NCBI RefSeq assembly: GCF_024703995.1
Contig: NZ_JAMXQV010000012.1
Coordinates: forward strand, 1-64,000
Length of the DNA stretch: 64,000 bases
Source of the DNA: Amycolatopsis iheyensis
GTDB taxonomy: Bacteria; Actinomycetota; Actinomycetes; Mycobacteriales; Pseudonocardiaceae
Direction of reading: 5' to 3'
The position numbers and the translations under genes are program-made. This document shows, in pieces, positions 16,223-24,346 of the stretch. Numbering within the stretch: the first letter of the stretch is position 1; the number at the start of each line of letters is the position of its first letter. Under the pieces are notes generated by a model, which was not told the origin of the DNA, did not search any database, and worked only from the letters and a program-made list of their open reading frames with translations.

Positions 16223-17346
16223 ACCCGGGCCTGCTTGGGCATGTTCCAGCCGAGCACCCCGGTCACGCGGCCGTCCTCGCGGTACTCGGCCACGAACCGG
16301 CCACCGGCCACTGAACCGTCCACAACGGACACTTCGGCGACGGCCGACAGCCGGCCGTACACGTGGATCCGCGCGTCGAACTGGTTCGTCCAGAAGTACG
16401 GCACCGGCGTGTACGGGCGGTCGTCGCCGAGGATGTTCCCCGCGACGGCGACCGCCTGCTCGGTCGCGTTGGTCCGGTTCTCCAGCCGCAGCAGGACGTC
16501 GAGGCCTTCGTGGTGCCAGCGGGCGACGTCGCCCGCCGCGTAGATCCCGTCGGCGGCGCGGCACCGCGAGTCGCACACGATGCCGTTGTCGCACAGGATC
16601 CCGCTGCCCGCCAGCCACTCGGTCGCGGGCGCGGCGCCGAACGCCACCACGACGACGTCGGCGGGCAGCACCTCGCCGGTCGCCAGGCCCGCTCCGGTCA
16701 CCCGGCCGTCCGATGCGGACAGCCCGGTGACCGCCGCGCCCAGTCGCAAGTGGACACCGCGGGCGGTGTGCAGCTCGGCCAGCAACCCCGCGGCCAGTGG
16801 CCCGAACTGGTAGGCCAGCGGCGCGGGCTGCGGGCCGGCCAGCGTCACCGGCACGCCCAGGCCGCACACGGTGGCCGCGATCTCCGCGCCGAGGACGCCG
16901 TCCCCGACGACCACCACCCGCTTGCCCGGTGTCAGGTCCGCCCGCAGGGCCAGGGTGTCGTCGAGGGTTCGCAACACGTGGACGCCCTCGAGCCCCTCCT
17001 GGCCGGGCAGGGTGCGCGGCCGCAACCCGGTGGCCAGCACGACGGCGTCGGCGCTCAGCGTCCGGCCGCTCCGGGTCCGGACGGTCCGCGTGCGCGCGTC
17101 CAGCCGCGCCGCCGGGTCGCCGAGCACGAACTCGGCGTCCAAGGTGGCCAGGTGCTCCGGCGTGCGCAGGCTCGCCCGTTCGGGCGGCCAGTCGCCGGCG
17201 AGGACCTGTTTGGACAGTGGCGGCCGGTCGTACGGCCGGTGCGCCTCGGCGCCCAGCACGGTCACGTGCTCGGCGTAACCTTTGCGGCGCAACGCTTCCA
17301 CCGTGGCGAGCCCGGCGGCGGACGCGCCGACGACCAGGACCGTCAC
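16171..17346 (-). CDS. ferredoxin reductase (NAD(P)H-dependent, FAD)
   Basis: A 391-aa FAD flavoprotein of the putidaredoxin-reductase type. FAD loop VVGASAAGLATVEALRRKGY, RPYDRPPLSK, NAD loop VVVVGDGVLGAEIAATVCGL, and the late YAAGDVARW motif. It would pass electrons from NAD(P)H to the ferredoxin encoded just upstream and on to the P450. Its GTG start (17344-17346) overlaps the ferredoxin stop in a GTGA, so it is the last gene of a four-gene operon. The 3' end overlaps glmS by 52 nt in convergent orientation, which is unusual because both ends encode conserved C-termini. Confidence 0.92.
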   Translation of the reverse strand: MTVLVVGASAAGLATVEALRRKGYAEHVTVLGAEAHRPYDRPPLSKQVLAGDWPPERASLRTPEHLATLDAEFVLGDPAARLDARTRTVRTRSGRTLSADAVVLATGLRPRTLPGQEGLEGVHVLRTLDDTLALRADLTPGKRVVVVGDGVLGAEIAATVCGLGVPVTLAGPQPAPLAYQFGPLAAGLLAELHTARGVHLRLGAAVTGLSASDGRVTGAGLATGEVLPADVVVVAFGAAPATEWLAGSGILCDNGIVCDSRCRAADGIYAAGDVARWHHEGLDVLLRLENRTNATEQAVAVAGNILGDDRPYTPVPYFWTNQFDARIHVYGRLSAVAEVSVVDGSVAGGRFVAEYREDGRVTGVLGWNMPKQARVHSTVTDLARLRGLSMS

Positions 17347-17543
17347 GCGTCCTCGCTCACCGAGATCGCGACGCCCGGGCACACGCTGGCCGCCTCGCGG
17401 ACGGTCGCGTGCAGCTCGGCGCCCGGCGTCTCGTCGAGCAGGACCACGATGCCGTCGTCGTCGCGCTGGTCGAACACGTCCGGCGCCAGCATCACGCAGG
17501 TGCCCGCGCCGCAGCACTTGCCTTCGTCGACGGTGACCTTCAC
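17343..17543 (-). CDS. 3Fe-4S-type ferredoxin for cytochrome P450
   Basis: A 66-aa ferredoxin. Cys10 (or Cys11), Cys16 and Cys55-Pro form the reduced cysteine set of P450 3Fe-4S ferredoxins: KCCGAGTCVMLAP at the front and ASVCPGVAISV at the back. GTG 17543 is preferred because AAGGAG lies 7 nt upstream and the peptide VKVTVDEGKC is the standard start; a longer frame to 17585 runs back into the TetR gene. It overlaps the TetR stop by GTGA and the reductase start by GTGA, placing it in the middle of a tightly coupled operon. Confidence 0.92.
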   Translation of the reverse strand: MKVTVDEGKCCGAGTCVMLAPDVFDQRDDDGIVVLLDETPGAELHATVREAASVCPGVAISVSEDA

Positions 17544-18193
17544 GGTTGTTCTCCTTCGGTTCGGGGTGTCACGGGCGCGAGCCACAGCCCCACCAGTGCG
17601 TCGGTGAGGCCCGTGGCGGCTTCGCGCCAGCTGGCCCTAGGGGTGGCGCCGCCTTCGCCGAGCGCGCGTTCGCGCTCGGCCATCGTGTGGATCAGCAGCT
17701 GCCGGGTCATGGCGTTGCGTTCGGCGTGGACGTCGGGCGGCAGCTCGGGCAGGCACCGGGTCAGCCCGGCCACGGTCGCCGCGAGCGCGGGCGAGGCCAG
17801 CGTTTCCTCGGCGACGGCCGGCCGCAGCGACGGCTCGGTCATCACCTGGGCGGTGAACCGGGCGAACCAGCTGGGCGAGCCCGCCCGGGCCAGGTACTCG
17901 GTCGACGGGTGGACCAGGCAGCGGATCCAGTCCCGCAGGTCCACGCTGTCGCCGACGTCGGCCAGCATCCGCGCGCGCAGCCGCTCGACCGCCGCGGAAT
18001 GCCGGCGCGCGATGGCCCGGACCAGGTCGGCGCGGGTGCCGAAGTGGTAGCCGACGGCGGTGTTGTTGCCCTGCCCGGCGGCCTCGCTGATCTGCCGGTT
18101 CGACACCGCGAGCACGCCGTGTTCGGCGTAGAGCCGTTCCGCCGCCGTGAGGATCGCCTCGCGCGTCGCGTACGCCCGGTCCACCGCGGTCAC
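17540..18193 (-). CDS. TetR-family regulator inside P450 operon
   Basis: A 217-aa TetR protein. Helix-turn-helix AVSNRQISEAAGQGNNTAVG followed by YHFGTRADLVRAIARRHS. The C-terminal domain is typical. GTG 18193 overlaps the P450 stop (GTGA); GTG 18184 is an alternative. It is translated from the same message as the P450, ferredoxin and reductase, so it would report on the operon it controls. The palindrome GTCAAGCGCTTGAC at 19449-19462, upstream of the P450 gene, is its probable operator. A repressor placed as gene 2 of a P450 electron-transfer operon is uncommon. Confidence 0.88.
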   Translation of the reverse strand: MTAVDRAYATREAILTAAERLYAEHGVLAVSNRQISEAAGQGNNTAVGYHFGTRADLVRAIARRHSAAVERLRARMLADVGDSVDLRDWIRCLVHPSTEYLARAGSPSWFARFTAQVMTEPSLRPAVAEETLASPALAATVAGLTRCLPELPPDVHAERNAMTRQLLIHTMAERERALGEGGATPRASWREAATGLTDALVGLWLAPVTPRTEGEQP

Positions 18194-19389
18194 CACCGGA
18201 CGGGCAGTTCCCGCAGTCCGCCGACGGCGAGCCCCTCGACGCGGCGCAGCTCGGCCGCCGGGACGGCGAGCTCCAGCGACGGCAGCTTGCGCAGCAGCAC
18301 TTCCAGGACGACCTGCAGCTCGGTGCGGGCCAGCGGCTGCCCGAGGCACGCGTGCGCGCCGGCGCCGAAGGACAGGTGCGGGTTCGGGCTGCGGCCCAGG
18401 TCCATCTCGGCGGCGTTCTCGAACGCGCGTTCGTCGCGGTTGGCCGCGGCCATGCTGCACATCGCGGTGGTGCCGCCGGGCAGCACGGCGCCGCCGACCT
18501 CGAACTCGCCGGTGAAGTAGCGCATCATGCCGACACCCGCGTTCGCGTCCAGCCGCAGCGACTCCTCGACGGCGGTGCGCACCAGCGCCGGTTCGGCCAG
18601 CAGCCGCTCCCACCGGGTCCGGTCGGCGAGCAGCATCGCGACCATCTTGGCGATCATGTTCGCGGTGGTCTCGTGCCCGGCGATCAGCAGGCCGATGCCG
18701 GTGGCGGTGAGCATGGCGTCGGACCAGCCCTCGGGCAGCAGCGCGCTGAGGATGTCCTCGCCCGGGTCGGCGCGCTTTTCGGCGATGAGCCCGCCCATGT
18801 ACCGGCCGAAGTCCTGCTGCGCGGCGTCGAACTCGGCCTGGGTGTAGCGGGTCATGCTGAGCATGACGTCGGACCAGTGGGCGAACCGGTCGCGGTCGGC
18901 GTCGGGCACGCCGAGCATGTCGCAGATGACCCAGACCGGGAGCGGGAAGGCGAGCCCGGCCTTGAGGTCGCCGGGCGCGCCCTTGGCGACCAGGTCGTCG
19001 ATGAGCTGCTCGGCCATCGCGGCCATGCCGGGGCGCAGGGCGTTCATCCGCTTGGCGGTGAACCACTTGCCGAGCGTGCGGCGCCAGGTCAGGTGGCCCT
19101 CGCCGTGCTGCGGGAGGACGGTGGCCATCTCACTGTTGAACACCCCGCCGGACTCGGTGTCGGCGACGCGCGCGGCGTTGTCGGCGGGGGTGGGCCGGGT
19201 CCACCGCGGGTCGGAGAGCACGCTCTTGACGTCGGCGTAGCGCGTGATCAGGGCGGCTTCGTCCCCGCTGGCCAGCCGAACGTGCGCGACGGGGCACTTC
19301 TCCCGGAACTCGGCCCATTCCGCGGGCGGCTCGAGCGCGGTGTCGGCGGCGAACGGGAAGCGGGGCAGATCGGTGTGGCTTTGCGTCAC
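18190..19389 (-). CDS. cytochrome P450
   Basis: A 399-aa bacterial class I P450. I-helix oxygen-activation motif AGHETTANMIAKM, ExxR in EESLRLDANAG, and heme-binding loop LSFGAGAHACLGQPLARTE, with the thiolate cysteine near residue 348. The N-terminus (LPRFPFAADTALEPPAEWAE) and the RYADVKSVLSDPRWTRP block resemble the CYP105 group of xenobiotic and antibiotic hydroxylases, but the substrate is not readable. It is the first gene of the operon P450-TetR-ferredoxin-reductase, so all redox partners are encoded with it. Confidence 0.93.
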   Translation of the reverse strand: MTQSHTDLPRFPFAADTALEPPAEWAEFREKCPVAHVRLASGDEAALITRYADVKSVLSDPRWTRPTPADNAARVADTESGGVFNSEMATVLPQHGEGHLTWRRTLGKWFTAKRMNALRPGMAAMAEQLIDDLVAKGAPGDLKAGLAFPLPVWVICDMLGVPDADRDRFAHWSDVMLSMTRYTQAEFDAAQQDFGRYMGGLIAEKRADPGEDILSALLPEGWSDAMLTATGIGLLIAGHETTANMIAKMVAMLLADRTRWERLLAEPALVRTAVEESLRLDANAGVGMMRYFTGEFEVGGAVLPGGTTAMCSMAAANRDERAFENAAEMDLGRSPNPHLSFGAGAHACLGQPLARTELQVVLEVLLRKLPSLELAVPAAELRRVEGLAVGGLRELPVRW

Positions 19390-19448
19390 GTCGGACTCCT
19401 CGTTGGTGAATGACCCCTACGACGAGCATGGCGACGAACCTTGATTAC

Positions 19449-19462
19449 GTCAAGCGCTTGAC
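19449..19462. promoter_or_regulatory. palindromic operator upstream of P450 operon
   Basis: GTCAAGCGCTTGAC is a perfect 14-bp palindrome 60 bp upstream of the P450 start, with AT-rich flanks (TTGATTAC on one side, TTAAATC on the other). On the minus strand its TTGAC could be a -35 box. It is the natural binding site for the TetR protein of the operon. The rest of the 116-bp gap shows nothing else. Confidence 0.65.
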
Positions 19463-19505
19463 TTAAATCTCGCTGACAAGAGAACGTCGCCGGCGCGCGC
19501 GGCGG

Positions 19506-19937
19506 TTATTCGCGCTCGACCTTGCGCAGGCCGGCCTCGGGCGTCCACCACTCCACGACCAGCAGGGTCGCCGCCGGGTTCAGGTGTGTGTGCACCACCT
19601 CGGCGACGTCCACGCGGAAGCGGTCACCCGCCTCGACCGCCCGACCGGAGATCTTCGCCTCTCCCGGCCACTTCGCCTCTTCGCCGTCGACCGGGTCGAC
19701 CGTCGCGCTGTGCAGCGCCAGCCGCGGGTCGCGCTTCAGGTCCGCGCCCTTGCGCGCGTTCGGCATCGAGCCGAACGTCAGCTCGCCGTCGGCGAACTTC
19801 ATTTCGATGCCCGAGATCCGGGGCGAGCCGTCGGCCCGCACCGTCGCCATCGTCTTGTGCCGGTGCGCGTCGAACAGCTCCTGCACGCGCCTCGCGAACT
19901 CCGGTTCCGCCGCTTCGAACTCACGCCACGCCGTCAT
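19506..19937 (-). CDS. pyridoxamine 5'-phosphate oxidase-like (split barrel) protein
   Basis: A 143-aa split beta-barrel flavin-binding protein. HKTMATVRADGSPRISGIEM is the family's first strand block, and GSMPNARKGADLKRDPRLAL is the cofactor-binding segment; both FMN and F420 forms exist in actinobacteria and cannot be told apart here. ATG 19937 is 4 nt after the stop of the P450 at 19942, so it is the third gene of the TetR-P450-PPOX operon. It probably reduces or oxidises the product of the P450, but that is inference. Confidence 0.85.
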   Translation of the reverse strand: MTAWREFEAAEPEFARRVQELFDAHRHKTMATVRADGSPRISGIEMKFADGELTFGSMPNARKGADLKRDPRLALHSATVDPVDGEEAKWPGEAKISGRAVEAGDRFRVDVAEVVHTHLNPAATLLVVEWWTPEAGLRKVERE

Positions 19938-19941
19938 GTGG

Positions 19942-21033
19942 TCATGATGGCAGCCACCGCGCGTGGACGCCGCCGGGTTTGCGGAACACGAGCCCGGACA
20001 CCGCGGCCGGCTCCGCCAGGGTGATGCCCGGCAACCGGTCGAGCACCGTTTCGACGGCGATCCGCGTCTCCAGCCGGGCGAGGTCGGCGCCGAGGCAGAA
20101 GTGCGGGCCGTGCGCGAAGGCCAGCTGCTTGCGCAGGTTCGGGCGGCCCGGGTCGAACACGTCCGGGTCCTCGAACACCGCGGGGTCCCGGTTGGCGGCC
20201 GTGAGCGACACCGTGACCAGGTCGCCGCGGGCGATCGACGCACCCGCGAGCGCGACGTCGCGGGTCGCGTACCGGTCGACCACCGCCGCCGCGGGCTCCA
20301 GCCGCAGCGACTCCTCGATCGCCGCCGGGAGACGCGCGCGGTCCAGGTGCTCCAGGTGCGACAACAGGTTGGCGATCATGCCCTCGGTGGTCTCGATGCC
20401 GCCGAACATCAGCACCGCGGCGTTCGAGACCACCTCCGGCAAGTCCAGCGTCGAAGCCGCCTCGGTCAGCAGCGAGCGCCGGCCGACCGAGCCCTCGAGG
20501 TGCGCCCGCAGCTCACCGAACGCCGTCGTGCCCCGGGAGTCCGGCACGCGGCCGGCCGCGATGTCGTCCACTGTGGACACGATCGCGTCGTACCAGGCCA
20601 GTACCCGCGCGGTGTCGGTGTCGGCCAGGCCCAATGCCTCGCCGACGACCGCGACCGACAGCGGCCCGGCCAGCGCCCGCCGCAGCTCGGCCTGCCCGGC
20701 CGCGGCGAACCCGTCGACCAGCCGGGCGCACTCGGCCCGGACGAACCCTTCGAACCGCTCGGCGATCTCCCGGGGCCGGAAGTGCCGCGCGAACGGCGTC
20801 CGGTGGCGGGTGTGCGCATCGGCGTCGAGCGAGAGCATCGACGGGCCGACGACCCGGGCGGTCGAGAAGCGCGGGTCGTCGACGGTGAAGGTCTCGGCGT
20901 CACGCATGACCCGCAGCGCGAGGTCGTGCCGGGTGACGAGCCAGCCGTTCAGGTCCGGCAGCCAGGCCACCGGCTCGGTCGCCCGGAGCCGGGCCAGCAG
21001 CGGGTACGGGTCGGTCGTGAGCTGCTCGATCAC
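19942..21033 (-). CDS. cytochrome P450
   Basis: A 363-aa P450, about 35-40 residues shorter than usual at the N-terminus. I-helix MFGGIETTEGMIANL, EESLRLEPAAAVVDR with ExxR, and heme loop LAFAHGPHFCLGADLARLE with cysteine near residue 313. It differs clearly from the P450 at 18190. GTG 21033 overlaps the TetR stop as GTGA. No ferredoxin is encoded beside it; it could share the ferredoxin and reductase encoded about 3 kb away on the same strand. Confidence 0.92.
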   Translation of the reverse strand: MIEQLTTDPYPLLARLRATEPVAWLPDLNGWLVTRHDLALRVMRDAETFTVDDPRFSTARVVGPSMLSLDADAHTRHRTPFARHFRPREIAERFEGFVRAECARLVDGFAAAGQAELRRALAGPLSVAVVGEALGLADTDTARVLAWYDAIVSTVDDIAAGRVPDSRGTTAFGELRAHLEGSVGRRSLLTEAASTLDLPEVVSNAAVLMFGGIETTEGMIANLLSHLEHLDRARLPAAIEESLRLEPAAAVVDRYATRDVALAGASIARGDLVTVSLTAANRDPAVFEDPDVFDPGRPNLRKQLAFAHGPHFCLGADLARLETRIAVETVLDRLPGITLAEPAAVSGLVFRKPGGVHARWLPS

Positions 21034-21572
21034 GCCCGCAGCCCCTCGATCAGGAGCCCGACCAGGCGGCGAGCGTCATAGTCGGGGTTGTCGTCCTCCG
21101 CGCCGATGCAGAGGTTGCCCACCCCGCGCATCAGCTCCAGCGGCCGCACCCGGTCGGTCAGCTCGGCCGCTTCCAGCAGCCGCGCGCACACCGGGACCAG
21201 GCGATCGAGGAAGTACGCGTGCAGCGAGGCGAAGCCGTCGCCCTGCAGGACGCCGGCCAGCCCGTGCTTGGTCACCAGGAAGTCGACGAACAGATCGATC
21301 CACTCCGTTAGTGCCGCGTGCGGCGAAGCCGCCTTCGCCAGCAGCACGGGACCCGCGTCGGCGCAGGCCTCCACCTGGTGCCGGTAGACGGCGACGATCA
21401 GGTCGGCCCGGGTCGGGAAGTGGCGGTAGATCGTGCCCATCCCGACGCCGGCCTTCGCCGCGATGTCGCGGACCGGGGCGTCGACCCCCGACGCGACGAA
21501 CACCGCCGCCGCCGCGTCCAGCAGCGTCTTCTCGTTGCGCTGCGCGTCGGCACGCTTGGGCCTGCCCATCAC
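21030..21572 (-). CDS. TetR-family transcriptional regulator
   Basis: A 180-aa regulator. Helix-turn-helix APVRDIAAKAGVGMGTIYRH followed by FPTRADLIVAVYRHQ. It is the first gene of the TetR-P450-PPOX operon and diverges from the aldo/keto reductase at 21659. A long inverted repeat (21591-21629) lies in the 86-bp gap, so the protein probably controls both directions. Confidence 0.9.
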   Translation of the reverse strand: MMGRPKRADAQRNEKTLLDAAAAVFVASGVDAPVRDIAAKAGVGMGTIYRHFPTRADLIVAVYRHQVEACADAGPVLLAKAASPHAALTEWIDLFVDFLVTKHGLAGVLQGDGFASLHAYFLDRLVPVCARLLEAAELTDRVRPLELMRGVGNLCIGAEDDNPDYDARRLVGLLIEGLRA

Positions 21573-21590
21573 ACCTCCCGGGTTGCTAAC

Positions 21591-21629
21591 CGGAACAATG
21601 CTCCGTATCGTTAGCGGAGCAACGTTCCG
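21591..21629. promoter_or_regulatory. TetR operator, 15-bp imperfect inverted repeat
   Basis: Left arm CGGAACAATGCTCCG (21591-21605) and right arm CGGAGCAACGTTCCG (21615-21629) are reverse complements with two mismatches and a 9-bp spacer. A shorter GCTAAC/GTTAGC pair overlaps it. The site lies midway between the divergent TetR and aldo/keto reductase starts. Confidence 0.75.
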
Positions 21630-21658
21630 TTTGCCATCTTGTCACGGAGGCCACCGAA

Positions 21659-22678
21659 ATGCAGTACCGCACCCTGGGGCGCACCGGCGTCCAGGTCAGC
21701 ACCCTCGCGCTCGGCGCGATGAACTTCGGCGCCATCGGGCGCACCACCCAGGACGAGGCCACCGCCATCGTCGACGCCGCCCTCGAGGGCGGGATCAACC
21801 TCATCGACACCGCCGACATGTACGGCCAGGGCGAGTCCGAGGTCATGGTCGGCAAGGCGATCAAGAACCGCCGAGACGACGTCGTGCTCGCCACCAAGGC
21901 CGCGATGCCGATGGGCGACGAGCGCAACCACCGCGGCACCTCGCGGCGCTGGGTCGTCCGCGCGCTCGACGACAGCCTGCGCCGGCTCGACGTCGACCAC
22001 GTCGACCTCTACCAGATGCACCGCTGGGACCCCGCGACGAGTGACGAGGAAACGCTTTCCGCGCTGACCGACCTGCAGCGCGCGGGCAAGATCCGCGCCT
22101 TCGGCTCGTCGACGTTCCCGGCGTACCGGATCGTCCAGGCCCAGTGGGCCGCGCGGGAACACCACCTGAGCCGGTACGTCACCGAGCAGCCCAGCTACTC
22201 GATCCTGCAACGCGGCATCGAAGCCCACGTGCTCCCGGTGACCCAGGAGTACGGCCTCGGCGTGCTGGCCTGGAGCCCGCTCGCGTCCGGCTGGCTTTCG
22301 GGCGCGGTCCGCGCCGGGCGGGAGATCAGCACCAACCGCGCGCAGGTCCTGCCGCAACGTTTCGACCTCACCGACCCGGCCAACCAGGCCCGGCTCGACG
22401 CCGTCGAGAAGCTCGCCAAGCTCGCCGACCAAGCGCAGCTTTCGCTGATTCAGCTGTCGCTCGGGTTCGTCACCGCGCACCCGGGCGTGACCAGCGCGCT
22501 CATCGGCCCACGCACGCTCGGCCACCTCCAGGCGCAGCTCGCGGCCGCCGACACCGTCTTGACCGCCGACGTCCTCGACGAGATCGACACGATCGTCGCG
22601 CCCGGTGTCGACCTGGCCGCGCACGAGAAGTTCGACACCCCGCCCGCCCTGCTCGAGAAGTCCCTCCGGAGGCGATGA
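21659..22678 (+). CDS. aldo/keto reductase
   Basis: A 339-aa (beta/alpha)8 NADPH oxidoreductase. GTGVQVSTLALGAMNFG at the front, the NLIDTADMYGQGESE block with catalytic Asp and Tyr, LATKAAMPMG with the catalytic lysine, DHVDLYQMHRWDP with the histidine, and the cofactor segment GVTSALIGPRTLGHLQAQL. RBS GGAGG is 8 nt before ATG 21659. Its stop overlaps the start of the LLM oxidoreductase (ATGA), so the two are translationally coupled. They diverge from the TetR-P450 operon and are probably under the same control. Confidence 0.93.
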   Translation: MQYRTLGRTGVQVSTLALGAMNFGAIGRTTQDEATAIVDAALEGGINLIDTADMYGQGESEVMVGKAIKNRRDDVVLATKAAMPMGDERNHRGTSRRWVVRALDDSLRRLDVDHVDLYQMHRWDPATSDEETLSALTDLQRAGKIRAFGSSTFPAYRIVQAQWAAREHHLSRYVTEQPSYSILQRGIEAHVLPVTQEYGLGVLAWSPLASGWLSGAVRAGREISTNRAQVLPQRFDLTDPANQARLDAVEKLAKLADQAQLSLIQLSLGFVTAHPGVTSALIGPRTLGHLQAQLAAADTVLTADVLDEIDTIVAPGVDLAAHEKFDTPPALLEKSLRRR

Positions 22679-23529
22679 TGACCAGCTTCGGCATCCTGAC
22701 CGCGCCCATGAACGTGGGCTACGACGAACTCCGGCGCGTCTGGCGCGAAGCCGACGCGATCCCCGAGATCGAGCACGCCTGGCTGTTCGACCACCTCATG
22801 CCCATCGGCGGCGACCCGGACGGCCCGATCTTCGAAGGCTGGACGCTGCTTTCGGCGCTGGCGGCGCAGACCGAGCGGATCCGGCTCGGCCTGCTGGTGA
22901 CCAGCAACCGCTTCCGGCCGCCCGCCGTGCTCGCGAAGATCGCGGCCACCGTGGACGTCGTCTCCGGCGGGCGCCTGGACTTCGGCATCGGCGCCGGCTC
23001 GCGGCCGAGCCATCCCCTGGCCCGCCGCGAGTACGACGGCCACGGCCTGCCCTACCACACCCAGGACGACGCCGTCGCCGCGCTCGCCGAGGCGTGCACC
23101 GTCATCCGTCGTTTGTGGACGGACGAGGAACCGTTCGACTTCGACGGCGAGTACGTCAAGCTCGAGGGCGCCTTCGGGAACCCGAAGCCGGTCCAGCCGC
23201 ACGTGCCGATCATGATCGGCGGCCGGGCGAGCGCGACGCTGCGCGTGGTCGCCGAGCACGCCGACCAGTGGAACATCCCCGGCGGCGGCGACATCGAGGA
23301 CCTCGCGGGCCGCAGCAGGCTGCTCGACCGCTACTGCGCCGAGATCGGCCGCGACCCGCGGGAGATCACGCGTTCGATCTTCCTGCCGGTCGACTACGAC
23401 AAGCCCGCCGCCACCCGCGAAAAGATCGCCGAGGCGGTCGACGCCGGGTTCGGCCACGTCGTGCTCGGGCTGGCGAACCCGTACCCCGACGGCGTCGCGC
23501 GGTGGGTCGCTGACGAGCTGATCCGCTGA
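22675..23529 (+). CDS. LLM-class F420-dependent oxidoreductase
   Basis: A 284-aa luciferase-like monooxygenase-fold protein. AWLFDHLMPIGGDPDGPIFE, LGLLVTSNRFRPPAVLAKIA, VSGGRLDFGIGAGSRPSH and VPIMIGGRASATLRVVAEHA are the standard blocks of the F420-dependent subgroup. It probably reduces or oxidises a small metabolite with F420 rather than FMN; this is inferred from family and phylum. ATG 22675 overlaps the preceding stop. The downstream permease gene on the other strand ends 1 bp from its stop. Confidence 0.9.
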   Translation: MMTSFGILTAPMNVGYDELRRVWREADAIPEIEHAWLFDHLMPIGGDPDGPIFEGWTLLSALAAQTERIRLGLLVTSNRFRPPAVLAKIAATVDVVSGGRLDFGIGAGSRPSHPLARREYDGHGLPYHTQDDAVAALAEACTVIRRLWTDEEPFDFDGEYVKLEGAFGNPKPVQPHVPIMIGGRASATLRVVAEHADQWNIPGGGDIEDLAGRSRLLDRYCAEIGRDPREITRSIFLPVDYDKPAATREKIAEAVDAGFGHVVLGLANPYPDGVARWVADELIR

Positions 23530-23530
23530 G

Positions 23531-24346
23531 CTACTTGTCGACCCCTTCGTAGCTTCCTCGGGTGAACCGGCGCGAGAACACGAAGTAGACGACCGCCACC
23601 GGCACCGTCATCAGCAGCGCCGCGGCGAGCTTCAGCGGGAACTGGTTGCCCTGGCCCAGTTCGCCGGACACCAGGCTCGCCACCCCGCTGGTCAGCGTGT
23701 TCAGCGCCGGGTCCTGGCGGGACACGATGTAGTGCGGCAGCTCATTCCACGATCCCTGGAACGACAGGATGGTCACGGTGATCAACGCCGGTTTGGACAT
23801 CGGCAGCACCACCGACCAGAACGTCCGGAACGGGCCCGCGCCGTCGATCCGGGCCGCTTCCTCGACGCTCACCGGCACGGTGTCGAAGAACTGCTTCATG
23901 ATGAACACCCCGGTGCCGTCGACCAGCAGCGGGATGATCATGCCCGCGTAGCTGTCGTACATCCCGAACTGGTTCAGCACCAGGAACTTCGGGATCAGCA
24001 GCACCACGCTCGGCACCGCGATGACCGCCAGGACGGCGCCGAAGACCGCGTTCCGGCCGCGGAACCGCAACCGGGACAGGGCGTAGCCGGCCAGGGAGTT
24101 GAACACGACCCGGCCGACGGTGATCGTCACCGAGACGAACACCGAGTTCGCCGCCCAGCGCGGGAAGTCCTGCTCGGCGAGCGTCCGGAAGACGCTGACC
24201 GACCACTGGTGCGGCCAGGGCAGGAGCGGGTGCGCGGTGGCGTCGGCGTCGGTCTTGAACGCCGTCGCGAGCTGGATGAGGAAGGGGTAGATGTACAGCG
24301 CCGCGACCAGGACGAGGGCCGCGTACCCGAGCCAGCGCTTCTTCAT
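23531..24346 (-). CDS. sugar ABC transporter permease (MalG type)
   Basis: A 271-aa inner-membrane permease with about six transmembrane segments, starting MKKRWLGYAALVLVAALYIY. The EAA loop that contacts the ATPase is EEAARIDGAGPFRTFWSVVL. Together with the MalF-like permease and lipoprotein receptor it forms an importer of the carbohydrate-uptake-1 family. ATG 24346 overlaps the upstream stop by ATGA. No ATP-binding gene is in the operon, so a shared MsiK-like ATPase encoded elsewhere is likely, as is common in actinobacteria. Confidence 0.93.
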   Translation of the reverse strand: MKKRWLGYAALVLVAALYIYPFLIQLATAFKTDADATAHPLLPWPHQWSVSVFRTLAEQDFPRWAANSVFVSVTITVGRVVFNSLAGYALSRLRFRGRNAVFGAVLAVIAVPSVVLLIPKFLVLNQFGMYDSYAGMIIPLLVDGTGVFIMKQFFDTVPVSVEEAARIDGAGPFRTFWSVVLPMSKPALITVTILSFQGSWNELPHYIVSRQDPALNTLTSGVASLVSGELGQGNQFPLKLAAALLMTVPVAVVYFVFSRRFTRGSYEGVDK

